Source: Flavobacterium suncheonense GH29-5 = DSM 17707 (GTDB lineage: Bacteria > Bacteroidota > Bacteroidia > Flavobacteriales > Flavobacteriaceae). From it: a stretch of 46,286 nt of DNA. The notes beneath the pieces are model-generated. The model searched no databases. It saw only the letters and a list, made by a program, of their open reading frames with translations, and had not been told where the DNA came from. The stretch lies in the NCBI RefSeq assembly GCF_000430025.1, contig NZ_KE387021.1, forward strand, positions 25,138 through 71,423, given 5' to 3'. The translations under genes were made by a program, and so were the position numbers. Of the stretch, positions 36,562 through 45,300 are shown one piece after another (position 1 is the first letter of the stretch; every line of letters starts with the position of its first letter).

Positions 36562-36594
36562 TGAAAAGGGAAAAGGGAAAAGGGAAAAGTTGTT
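36560..36594. repeat. Heptad tandem repeat overlapping the pyrB stop codon
   Basis: AGTGAAA at 36560 is followed by three AGGGAAA units at 36567, 36574 and 36581. The first unit shares two bases with the pyrB TAG stop. Confidence 0.9.
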
Positions 36595-36649
36595 GTAGAA
36601 ATTAAAAATCCTCAGTAACTTAGCGTTTCAGCACTTTACCAATTAATTT

Positions 36650-36982
36650 ATGAAAGTAGAGCATAAAGAACATACCACTATAGTTAAAGATACCGAAGGT
36701 AATATTCTGCAATTTCTGCAAAAGGTTACCAGTCAGTACGATGCGCTTAAAGAACGCAATCTCGTTTTGGATATAACCAAAGACAAATCGGTGGATATTA
36801 AAGGAATTAAGGCCTTTGCGGATTTGTCTAAAAAACACAAAAAAGCCAAAAAATCGTTCGTAATTGTCGCAGAAAATATTGATTTTAATGATGTTCCGTC
36901 TTCCATGTTGGTGGTTCCGACACTTTTGGAAGCCCACGACATGATTGAAATGGAAGAAATCGAACGGGATTTAGGTTTTTAA
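36650..36982 (+). CDS. Small STAS-like protein upstream of rnz
   Basis: The 110-aa protein has an alternating beta/alpha pattern (NLVLDITKDKSVDIKGIKAFADLSKKHKKAKKSFVIVAENI) that resembles a STAS or anti-anti-sigma domain, but it lacks a clear phosphorylatable Ser motif. Relatives next to RNase Z in flavobacteria are sometimes mislabelled as ribonuclease Z; this chain has no HxHxDH motif. It lies 74 bp upstream of rnz on the same strand, so a functional link is possible. Confidence 0.65.
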   Translation: MKVEHKEHTTIVKDTEGNILQFLQKVTSQYDALKERNLVLDITKDKSVDIKGIKAFADLSKKHKKAKKSFVIVAENIDFNDVPSSMLVVPTLLEAHDMIEMEEIERDLGF

Positions 36983-37019
36983 TTTAGTTGAAAGTAGCGG
37001 TTAGAAGCATAGATTTTTT

Positions 37020-37054
37020 ACTGAATACTGCTTTCTGAACACTGAATACTTTAC
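37020..37054. repeat. Heptad tandem repeat, ACTGnnn type, upstream of rnz
   Basis: ACTG or a one-base variant occurs at 37020, 37027, 37034, 37041 and 37048, exactly 7 bp apart. It ends 2 bp before the rnz ATG, so it contains the translation-initiation region. Confidence 0.8.
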
Positions 37055-37056
37055 AC

Positions 37057-37962
37057 ATGAAACTCACTATTCTAGGCTGTTATGCCGCAACTCCACGTAC
37101 TATAACCAATCCGACGTCTCAGGTTCTGGAAATCAAAAACCGCATGTTTCTCATCGATTGCGGGGAAGGAACACAGGTACAGCTTCGTAAGAACAAAATC
37201 AAGTTTTCAAGAATAGAGCACATTTTCATTTCGCACCTTCACGGCGATCATTTTTATGGTTTGGTTGGGCTGATTTCAACGTTTATGCTCTTAAACCGTC
37301 AGGCGGATTTACACGTTTACGGACCTAAAGGAATAAAAGAGATAATCCTGCTACAACTCAGATTATCAAATTCTTATACAGGTTACAATTTATATTTTCA
37401 TGAATTGGAAAGTACTGAAAGCGAAGTGGTTTACGAAGACGAAAAAGTAGTCGTAAAAACCATTCCGCTGAAGCATCGGGTGTACACCAACGGTTATCTT
37501 TTCCTAGAGAAAAATATAGAGCGTAAACTGAATATCGATGCGATTTTGAATCATGACATTGATGTGGTTTACTACAATAAAATTAAATACGGAGGTGATA
37601 TTACTTTAGAAGACGGCCGTGTAATTCCCAACGAAAAACTCACTTTCGATCCGGAACCGGCTAAAAGCTATGCCTTTTGTTCGGATACCGTTTACGATGA
37701 AAGCATTATACCGCTGCTTGAAAACGTTACGGTTTTGTACCACGAAAGTACTTTTTTGGATTCCGAAGAATATCTGGCGGAAAAAACTATGCATTCCACT
37801 GCCAAACAAGCCGCAAAAATTGCTAAATTGGCTAATGCGGAAATTTTACTGTTGGGACATTATTCCACCCGATATGATAAAATTGAGCGTTTTCAGGAAG
37901 AAGCGCAAACCGTTTTTACTAACGTAATACTGGCAGATGATGGAAAAGAAATCGAATTCTGA
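37057..37962 (+). CDS. rnz: Ribonuclease Z
   Basis: RNase Z cuts the 3' trailer from tRNA precursors. The 301-aa metallo-beta-lactamase fold protein has the short-form tRNase Z length. It carries the zinc motif SHLHGDHFYGL (H60, H62, D64, H65), the later Asp in FCSDTVYD, the HSTAKQAAKIA motif and LGHYSTRY, where the last His completes the site. The PxKxR-type and exosite segments lie between about 150 and 200. Confidence 0.95.
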   Translation: MKLTILGCYAATPRTITNPTSQVLEIKNRMFLIDCGEGTQVQLRKNKIKFSRIEHIFISHLHGDHFYGLVGLISTFMLLNRQADLHVYGPKGIKEIILLQLRLSNSYTGYNLYFHELESTESEVVYEDEKVVVKTIPLKHRVYTNGYLFLEKNIERKLNIDAILNHDIDVVYYNKIKYGGDITLEDGRVIPNEKLTFDPEPAKSYAFCSDTVYDESIIPLLENVTVLYHESTFLDSEEYLAEKTMHSTAKQAAKIAKLANAEILLLGHYSTRYDKIERFQEEAQTVFTNVILADDGKEIEF

Positions 37963-38032
37963 AACCTATTTCAGCAGAATAATTAAATTTATTTTCAGGT
38001 TATTCACCAAAAAGAAATAATGCAAATAAGCC

Positions 38033-38677
38033 ATGTCTGATTTAAGCAACTACCGCAAATCCTACGAAAAGAGCGAACTTCTGGAAACCAATATACCCGA
38101 AGATCCGATGAATCTGTTTCATCGCTGGTTTTACGAAACGGAAGATTTGGGAGTAGAAGGAGAAGTGAACGCCATGACCGTATCCACGATTGGTTTAGAT
38201 GGTTTTCCTAAATCGCGCGTGGTACTGCTTAAAAAGTTTAACGAAGAAGGCTTTATTTTTTACACGAATTATAATTCTGAAAAAGGAAAAGCTATTGCCA
38301 ACAATCCTAATATCTGTCTGTCATTCTTTTGGCATTCCATGGAACGGCAGGTAATCATTAAAGGGATTGCCGAGAAAACTCCTGAAACCGTTTCGGACAA
38401 TTACTTCGACAGCAGACCGGACGGCAGTAAACTCGGCGCTGTGGTTTCACCGCAAAGCGAAGTGATTCCGTCCAGAACTTATTTAGAAGAAAATCTCAAA
38501 ACTTTGGAAAAAGAATACCAAAACAGAGCAATCCCGCGACCGAAAAGCTGGGGTGGCTATCTGGTCAGACCCGTTTCCGTTGAGTTTTGGCAAGGACGAC
38601 CGAATCGTTTGCACGACCGAATCCGTTACACACTTTTAGACAATTTTGACTGGAAAATTGAAAGACTATCTCCTTAA
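38033..38677 (+). CDS. pdxH: Pyridoxamine 5'-phosphate oxidase
   Basis: The 214-aa FMN enzyme oxidises pyridoxine or pyridoxamine 5'-phosphate to pyridoxal 5'-phosphate. Signatures are NAMTVSTIGLDGFPKSRVVLLK, FIFYTNYNSEKGKAIANNP, WHSMERQVIIKGIAE, and the C-terminal dimerisation/active-site block VEFWQGRPNRLHDRIRY followed by WKIERLSP. The length is typical. It follows rnz by 70 bp in the same direction and may share its transcript. Confidence 0.97.
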   Translation: MSDLSNYRKSYEKSELLETNIPEDPMNLFHRWFYETEDLGVEGEVNAMTVSTIGLDGFPKSRVVLLKKFNEEGFIFYTNYNSEKGKAIANNPNICLSFFWHSMERQVIIKGIAEKTPETVSDNYFDSRPDGSKLGAVVSPQSEVIPSRTYLEENLKTLEKEYQNRAIPRPKSWGGYLVRPVSVEFWQGRPNRLHDRIRYTLLDNFDWKIERLSP

Positions 38678-38730
38678 AGGTTAATAAAATAGATTTAAAT
38701 GTTAAAATTTTGTGCATTTCGTCGATTTAA

Positions 38731-38761
38731 TTTGCAGTTAATCGAATTTGATGTACATTTG
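38731..38761 (+). promoter_or_regulatory. Consensus Bacteroidota promoter of the CAP-domain gene
   Basis: TTTG at 38731-38734, a 19-bp spacer and TACATTTG at 38754-38761 match both consensus boxes. The start site would lie near 38768, leaving a leader of about 65 nt before the ATG at 38832. Confidence 0.85.
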
Positions 38762-38831
38762 TCTCGTTATCAATGAGTTACGAATTGAAATTGATACCGA
38801 AGCAAAAACAATAACATTTAAATTTTAGTTT

Positions 38832-39338
38832 ATGAAAGTAACAATTTTTCGCCCCTTATCGATCATTGCCTTACTCATAACTTTTGCTTCTTGTTCTACA
38901 GATAGTACAGATGAAACAGCTCCGGCAGAAAGCGCTAACTATGTTGTAAACAATAACTATGCATACAGTCCTATTGAGTTGGAGATTGCCGAATTGATTA
39001 ATCAGTACAGAGAGAGTAAAGGACTTAATTCGCTTGAAAAAATCAACCATATTTCGAATGTCGCAGAAGATCATGACGAATATATGATCTCGGTTAATAC
39101 GTTAACACACGCCCTTTTTGCCCAAAGAGAGGATAATTTAAAAGAAACGTTAGGTGCGGTTTCCGTTGGGGAAAACATTGCATACAACTATTCGACTGCG
39201 CAGTCTGTAGTGGATGCCTGGCTGGCAAGCCCGTCACACAAAGCAAACATTGAAGGTAATTACACGCATTGTGGTATTTCGGTACGAGAGAATGCTGAAG
39301 GAAAGAAATACTTTACCAACTTGTTTATCAGAAAGTAA
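38832..39338 (+). CDS. CAP (SCP/PR1)-domain lipoprotein
   Basis: The 168-aa protein has a lipoprotein signal (lipobox FASC, Cys 21) and one bacterial CAP domain (about 45-168). The domain shows ELINQYRESKGLNSLE, a conserved His/Glu set in LTHALFAQRE and GENIAYN, and VVDAWLASPSHKANIEGNYTHCGISV. The function of bacterial CAP proteins is mostly unknown. It has its own consensus promoter and a terminator, so it is a single-gene unit. Confidence 0.9.
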   Translation: MKVTIFRPLSIIALLITFASCSTDSTDETAPAESANYVVNNNYAYSPIELEIAELINQYRESKGLNSLEKINHISNVAEDHDEYMISVNTLTHALFAQREDNLKETLGAVSVGENIAYNYSTAQSVVDAWLASPSHKANIEGNYTHCGISVRENAEGKKYFTNLFIRK

Positions 39339-39389
39339 GCTTACTAAAAATATGTGTTTAGTTTCTGGGTTTAAATAATCCAAAAAAAG

Positions 39390-39420
39390 AAAAGCATCCG
39401 CCAAAACGGATGCTTTTTTA
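39390..39420. terminator. Bidirectional terminator
   Basis: AAAGCATCCG / CGGATGCTTT form a 10-bp stem with a 6-nt loop and A/T runs on both sides. It lies between the convergent CAP and OmpA-family genes. Confidence 0.9.
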
Positions 39421-39440
39421 ATGGTTGTAAATTTTTAAAA

Positions 39441-41372
39441 TTACATGCTAAGAATAATAAATTCACTACGTCTGTTTTTCTGATGTTCGGCCTCACTGCA
39501 AGGTACACCGTCGGAACATCCGTTAACCAGCTGTGTCTCTCCGAAACCTTTAGCAGACAATCGGCTGCGTTCGATTCCGTTTTTAACCATATATTCTAAA
39601 GTTGATTTTGCTCTTCGGTCTGATAATCGCTCATTGTATTTATGAGTCTGTCGGCTGTCTGTGTGGGAACGGATATCAACTTTCATGTTCGGATATTGTT
39701 TCATAACCGCTATGATTTTTTCCAGATCGACGGCTGCATCCGGGCGGATATTCCATTTGTCCAAATCGAAATAGATGATGCTGATGTCGAAAATTTTGGC
39801 TAAATCGGTACCAACCTCTATTGGTTTGATGCGTTTTTCTAAGGCAATATCGGCTCTCGATTCGCCGGATTTTAACGGAATGGAAACACTGATTTCTTTC
39901 GTTTCGTAGTCCGGATTTTCGGCTCGTACATAGTATTTTTTGTCGCAGTCGATGTTTTCTTCAAAGGCGAAATCACCGTTTTCATTAGCTTCAACAGCTT
40001 TGATCAGTTCCATATTGGCATCGAAAAGGGAAACTTTTGCTCCCGGAAGCGCTGCAGCCGTTTCTTTATCGGTGATGGTTCCTTTCAGCAATTGTTCGCA
40101 AACATTTTCTTTGAATTTGTAAATGTCGTCCGAACCAACACCACCGTCACGATTGGAAGTAAAATAACCAATGTGTGTTTTGGAATTTACAACATAACCG
40201 AAATCGTCTTTGGCACTGTTAACGGGAGCTCCTACATTTTTGATAGCGGTAAAACTTCCGTCTTTGTTCATTTTGGCTTCAAAAACATCCAAACCTCCAA
40301 TACCCAAATGATCGTCGGAAGCAAAGTATAACACGTTTTTATCTGTAATGAAAGGGAAGGTCTCGCGCATCGGCGTATTGATAGCCGGCCCTAAATTTTC
40401 AGGCGATCCGAAAGTACCGTTATCGTTAATCGCAACCCGGAAAATATCCGATTGTCCCAAAGTTCCCGGCATGTCTGAAGAAAAGTACAATGTTTTCTCA
40501 TCAGCGCTTAAAGCCGGGTGAGCAACGCTGTAATTGTCGTTGTTGAAAGGCAGTTCGGTTACATCGGTCCATTTGCCGTCTTTTAACGTGGCTTTGTAAA
40601 TTTTCAGCTTATTGATTTTATCGCTGCTTTTCCCTTTTTTACCGTCGTTGTAATTGTTACGGGTAAAATACACGGTATTGCCGTCTTTCGTAAATACCGG
40701 CGTTGCCTCATTGAATTTGCTGTCTAAATCTTTCGAGAATTCTTTGGCATCGCTCAGCATTCCGTCTTCACCGGCTTTTGCCGTAAACAATCTTGTAAAG
40801 TATTGTCCCGTCCAGGTGTGTTTTTTCTGGAAAACATCGCCGGTCGAACGGGCAGAGGTAAAGATTACCTCGTCTCCCTTCAGGAAAGCACCATAATCTG
40901 AAAATTCGGTATTAATTCCTGCATTTTCGACTGTATAACGGTCTGAATTTACGCGTAACTGTTTCAGATAATCTTTGTTGTTCTGCAATTCCTCTCCGGT
41001 TGGATTGTTGGTTTTCTGAAAGAACTTTATAAGATACTCGTCTGCTTTGTCATATTTTCCGACTGCTTTCAGTGCTTGTGCATATCTGAAATAGTATTCC
41101 GGTTCCACATCGTTGGTCATGGCAAATAACTCGCCGTACCATCTTTCCGCCTTATCATATTCGCCGTTGAAATAGTAAGAGTTGCCCAGTTTTTCGAACA
41201 AATCTGCGGATTTATGTCCTTTTTCGGCTACTTTTTCGTAAATCTCAATTGCATCTATGTAAGCGTATTTGTCGTATTTTTTATCAGCTGTTGCCAATCG
41301 TCCTATTCCTAATTGGGAATATGCGCTGCAAGTGGTGAAAATTGCCAGTAAAAGTATTGCTTTGGTTTTCAT
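39441..41372 (-). CDS. PorE-like OmpA-family protein (TPR, PD40, OmpA)
   Basis: The 643-aa protein (ATG at 41372; an in-frame ATG lies two codons upstream) has a signal peptide and TPRs (about 25-130). A PD40/WD40-like propeller (about 150-415; repeats such as EKTLYFSSDMPGTLGQSDIF) and a carboxypeptidase-regulatory-like beta domain (about 425-505) follow. The C-terminal OmpA peptidoglycan-binding domain includes NMKVDIRSHTDSR and YNERLSDRRAKSTLEYM. This order matches PorE of the type IX secretion machinery, which tethers complexes to peptidoglycan. It follows the PorP/SprF-like gene by about 10 bp. Confidence 0.88.
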   Translation of the reverse strand: MKTKAILLLAIFTTCSAYSQLGIGRLATADKKYDKYAYIDAIEIYEKVAEKGHKSADLFEKLGNSYYFNGEYDKAERWYGELFAMTNDVEPEYYFRYAQALKAVGKYDKADEYLIKFFQKTNNPTGEELQNNKDYLKQLRVNSDRYTVENAGINTEFSDYGAFLKGDEVIFTSARSTGDVFQKKHTWTGQYFTRLFTAKAGEDGMLSDAKEFSKDLDSKFNEATPVFTKDGNTVYFTRNNYNDGKKGKSSDKINKLKIYKATLKDGKWTDVTELPFNNDNYSVAHPALSADEKTLYFSSDMPGTLGQSDIFRVAINDNGTFGSPENLGPAINTPMRETFPFITDKNVLYFASDDHLGIGGLDVFEAKMNKDGSFTAIKNVGAPVNSAKDDFGYVVNSKTHIGYFTSNRDGGVGSDDIYKFKENVCEQLLKGTITDKETAAALPGAKVSLFDANMELIKAVEANENGDFAFEENIDCDKKYYVRAENPDYETKEISVSIPLKSGESRADIALEKRIKPIEVGTDLAKIFDISIIYFDLDKWNIRPDAAVDLEKIIAVMKQYPNMKVDIRSHTDSRQTHKYNERLSDRRAKSTLEYMVKNGIERSRLSAKGFGETQLVNGCSDGVPCSEAEHQKNRRSEFIILSM

Positions 41373-41383
41373 GATCATTCAGT

Positions 41384-42292
41384 TTAGAAGAAACGTGGAG
41401 TTAACATTTTAGAATTGTTGAACAACTCGAATCGAAGGAAAACTTCATGGGAACCAGAGTTGTAATTTTCTAATTGAGTAGTTTCAGCATCGTACGCATA
41501 TCCTATAAAAATGGAATTGGTAATCTGAAATCCGGCCATCGCACTCCACGCAGCATCCCAGCGATAGGCTGCTCCAAGAGTTAATTTTTCATAAAGCAGG
41601 AAGTTTAAGGAACCATCTAACTGTAATGGCGCACCTTCAACAGCTTTCGCTAAAACGGAAGGTTTGATTTTTAAGTTAGGGCCTGTTTCAAAAACGTATC
41701 CGGTTATGAAATAATAGTGTAATCTTTCCTGTGTAATGGAAATCGAATTGTCTTTATAACGTTTGGTCTCAAAGAAATTCGGAACAGACAAACCAGCATA
41801 AAATTTATCGGAATACAAGTAAATTCCGGCACCCACATTCGGACTGAAATCGTTATCCAGATTTTGGAATTGCGGGTCATTCTGATGCTGAATGTTCAGT
41901 TTGTTGACATCGATACTGAAAAGATTGGCAGTTCCTTTTAAACCGAAAGCCAGTTTATAATTGTCAGACATTTGAATAAAATAAGACAAATCGGCGGAGA
42001 TGGCATTTTCTTCTGCCGGACCAATGCGGTCGTTTACTACAGATAGCCCAATTCCGAAACTCGAATCACCAATAGGGGAGTTTACCGAAAACGCATTAGT
42101 GGTTGGCGCACCGTCCAGTCCTACCCATTGGCTTCTGTGCAATCCGAAAATACTCAGTACTTCACGCGAACCGGCGTAACCAGGATTTATATTAACAGTA
42201 TTGTACATATACTGCGTGTATTGTGAGTCTTGTTGCGAATACCCCATCATACCGATTAATCCTAAAACGAGTGTTATTATTTTTGTTTTCAT
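41384..42292 (-). CDS. PorP/SprF family type IX secretion membrane protein
   Basis: The 302-aa outer-membrane barrel has a signal peptide (about 1-20, ending GYSQ) followed by the family opening QYTQYMYNTVNINPGYAGSRE. Further typical segments are SQWVGLDGAPTTNAFSVN and LGAAYRWDAAWSAMAGFQI, and the chain ends in RFF. SprF-type proteins act as dedicated partners or exit anchors for one large type B T9SS substrate encoded next to them. Here that is the giant repeat protein ending 47 bp upstream. ATG 42292 is preferred over a GTG two codons earlier. Confidence 0.92.
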   Translation of the reverse strand: MKTKIITLVLGLIGMMGYSQQDSQYTQYMYNTVNINPGYAGSREVLSIFGLHRSQWVGLDGAPTTNAFSVNSPIGDSSFGIGLSVVNDRIGPAEENAISADLSYFIQMSDNYKLAFGLKGTANLFSIDVNKLNIQHQNDPQFQNLDNDFSPNVGAGIYLYSDKFYAGLSVPNFFETKRYKDNSISITQERLHYYFITGYVFETGPNLKIKPSVLAKAVEGAPLQLDGSLNFLLYEKLTLGAAYRWDAAWSAMAGFQITNSIFIGYAYDAETTQLENYNSGSHEVFLRFELFNNSKMLTPRFF

Positions 42293-42339
42293 GATCACTA
42301 ATTTAATATTAATTTTAGTACATAACAGTATTATGAGAA

Positions 42340-45300
42340 TTATCTGTTTAAATATAAGTATCCTGATTTATCCAGCCAGTTTCCTGTTTCATTACTTTTG
42401 TATTTTAAAATGTAGAAATAGGTTCCGTCTGGTAATTCTTCGCCTCTGTTGAGTGTAGAACGGCCTTCAGACACACCATTGAAGGAAATATCCGCATTGT
42501 TGTAGCCGTTTTCATCGTATACTAAAATACCCCATCTGTTATAAATTTTTACGTTATTTTCTGCATAACAGGTAATACCGTCAATGTAAAAAATGTCATT
42601 TAAACCATCATGATTCGGAGAAACGGCATTAAATACATTTATAGAACATTCTGCCAAAACTCCACAATCATCAAGAACATGGAGGTAGAACTCATATTTT
42701 CTAGGACAGAAACTATCATTAGTGTCTAAATTGTAAACCAAAGTGTAATATCCAACAGGAAGTGCAGTCACATTTAAAATGCTGCCTTGAAGTGCTGATT
42801 CAAAACCTGCATTTTCAATAGTCCATGTTCCGTCTAATTCGTCTTCACTCACTAAATCTGTCAGCAGCTGATTCAGGTTATAACTTGCATTAGCAGAATC
42901 ATTACTACATAATTCTTTAGTTCCTGCATTGAACGTGTCGCCAACAGTTACATGAATGGTTTGTGTAATGACAGTTGAATTTCCGCAAGTGTCGGTAGCT
43001 GTCCAGGTTCTGATGATGTCGTAGGAGATAATCAGATTATTTTCGTCCTGTACTTCATTTGCAATTTCCTGAGAACTTTCAACCGTTACCGAACCACCAC
43101 AATTGTCTGTAAAATTGAGCTCTGGCATATCTGGTATGTTTGTACAGGTTACGGTCATTTCAGATTGGAAATCTTCATCTTCAAGAATTGGAGCAATTTC
43201 ATCGTGAACAGTTATTATTTGTGCGATAGATGAAGTGTTTCCGCAAGCATCTGTAAACGTCCAGGTTCTGGTGATGATATAGGAATTAATACAGGTTCCT
43301 TCTGCAATACTTGTTGAGGAATCTTCTCCCAAGACAGTTATTTCAACGCCACAATTATCTGTAGCTGTCAACCATATTGATGGCGGAACATCTCCCGAAC
43401 AGGAAACTGTGATATCAACAGGAGCCGGCGGTAATTCAGGAGCAATAGTGTCGCTCACGTTGATGGTTTGCGATACCGATGAAGTATTGCCACAAGCATC
43501 GACAAAGGTCCAGGTTCTTGTAACTACATAAGAATTAGCACATGCACCCGGAGTGATGGTGTCAACGCCTTCCACAGTTATCGGATCTTGACAGTTGTCT
43601 GTTGCGGTTAAGGTGATCATGGCCGGAACTTCAGATCCACAGGCTACAGTTACATCAGCCGGAGCTTCAGGAACAACCGGAGCAATGGTATCATTTACAT
43701 TGATGGTTTGCGACACCGATGATGTATTGCCACAAGCATCGACAAAGGTCCAGGTTCTTGTAACTACATAAGAATTTGGACAATCACCCGGAGTGATGGT
43801 GTCAACACCTTCCACAGTTATCGGATCTTGACAGTTGTCTGTTGCGGTTAGGGAAATCATGGCCGGAATTTCAGATCCACAGGCTACAGTTACATCAGCC
43901 GGAGCTTCAGGAACAACCGGAGCAATGGTATCATTTACATTGATGGTTTGCGATACCGATGAAGTATTGCCACAAGCATCGACAAAGGTCCAGGTTCTTG
44001 TAACTACATAAGAATTAGCACATGCACCCGGAGTGATGGTGTCAACGCCTTCCACAGTTATCGGATCTTGACAGTTGTCTGTTGCGGTTAAGGTGATCAT
44101 GGCCGGAACTTCAGATCCACAGGCTACAGTTACATCAGCCGGAGCTTCAGGAATAACCGGAGCAATGGTATCATTTACATTGATGGTTTGCGATACCGAT
44201 GATGTATTGCCACAAGCATCGACAAAGGTCCAGGTTCTTGTAACTATATAAGAATTAGCACATGCACCCGGAGTGATGGCGTCAACGCCTTCCACAGTTA
44301 TCGGATCTTGACAGTTGTCTGTTGCGGTTAGGGAAATCATGGCCGGAATTTCGGTTCCACAAGCTACAGTTACATCAGCCGGAGCTTCAGGAATAACCGG
44401 AGCAATGGTATCATTTACATTGATGGTTTGCGATACCGATGAAGTATTACCACAGGCATCGACAAACGTCCAGGTTCTGGTGATTACGTAAGAGTTAACA
44501 CATTGTCCCGGAGTGATTGTATCTACACCTTCTGCGGTTATGTCGCCCTGACAGTTGTCAGTCGCGGTTAGGGAAATCATGGCCGGAATTTCGGTTCCAC
44601 AGGCTATAGTAACATCGGCCGGAGCTTCAGGAACTACTGGTGCTACGGTATCTTCAACTTCAATAAGTTGTGAAATTACCGCTGTATTACCACAAGCATC
44701 CGTAAATGTCCAGGTTCTGGTAATTACAAATGAATTTGGACAATCACCAGGAGCTATGCTATCAACACCTGGTACGGTTATTGGTCCCGAGCAATTATCA
44801 ATTGCAGTAAGTGAAATCATAGCTGGTACTTCAGAACTACAAGAGATTTCTAATTTTACAGGAGGTGATGGCGGAACAGGTGCTACATTATCATCCACTG
44901 TTATGGTCTGACTAACTGATGAAGTATTACCACAAGCATCCACAAAGGTCCAGGTTCTGACAACTACAAACGAATTAACACAATCGCCCGGAGTAATACT
45001 GTCTGTTCCTTGTACTGTAATTTCACCCTGACAATTATCGTTAGCGGTTAGTGAAATCATCGCAGGTACTTCTGCACTACAAGAAACAGTAACGTTAGCC
45101 GGTGCTGCAGGAGCGACAGGTGCAATGTTATCATTTACTGTAATCGTTTGCGAAACGGATGATGTATTACCGCATAAATCTCCAAAAGTCCAAGTTCTGG
45201 TAATTACATAGGAATTAGGGCAACTTCCCGGAGTAATGGTATCAACTCCTACAGAAGTAATTGGTCCTGCACAGGTATCAGTGGCAGTAAGCGAAATCAT

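Noticed and set aside
44555..44911. Plus-strand ORFs inside the adhesin gene
   Set aside because: These are mirror frames of the repeats with Ser/Val-rich translations and no start signals; shadows of the minus-strand gene.
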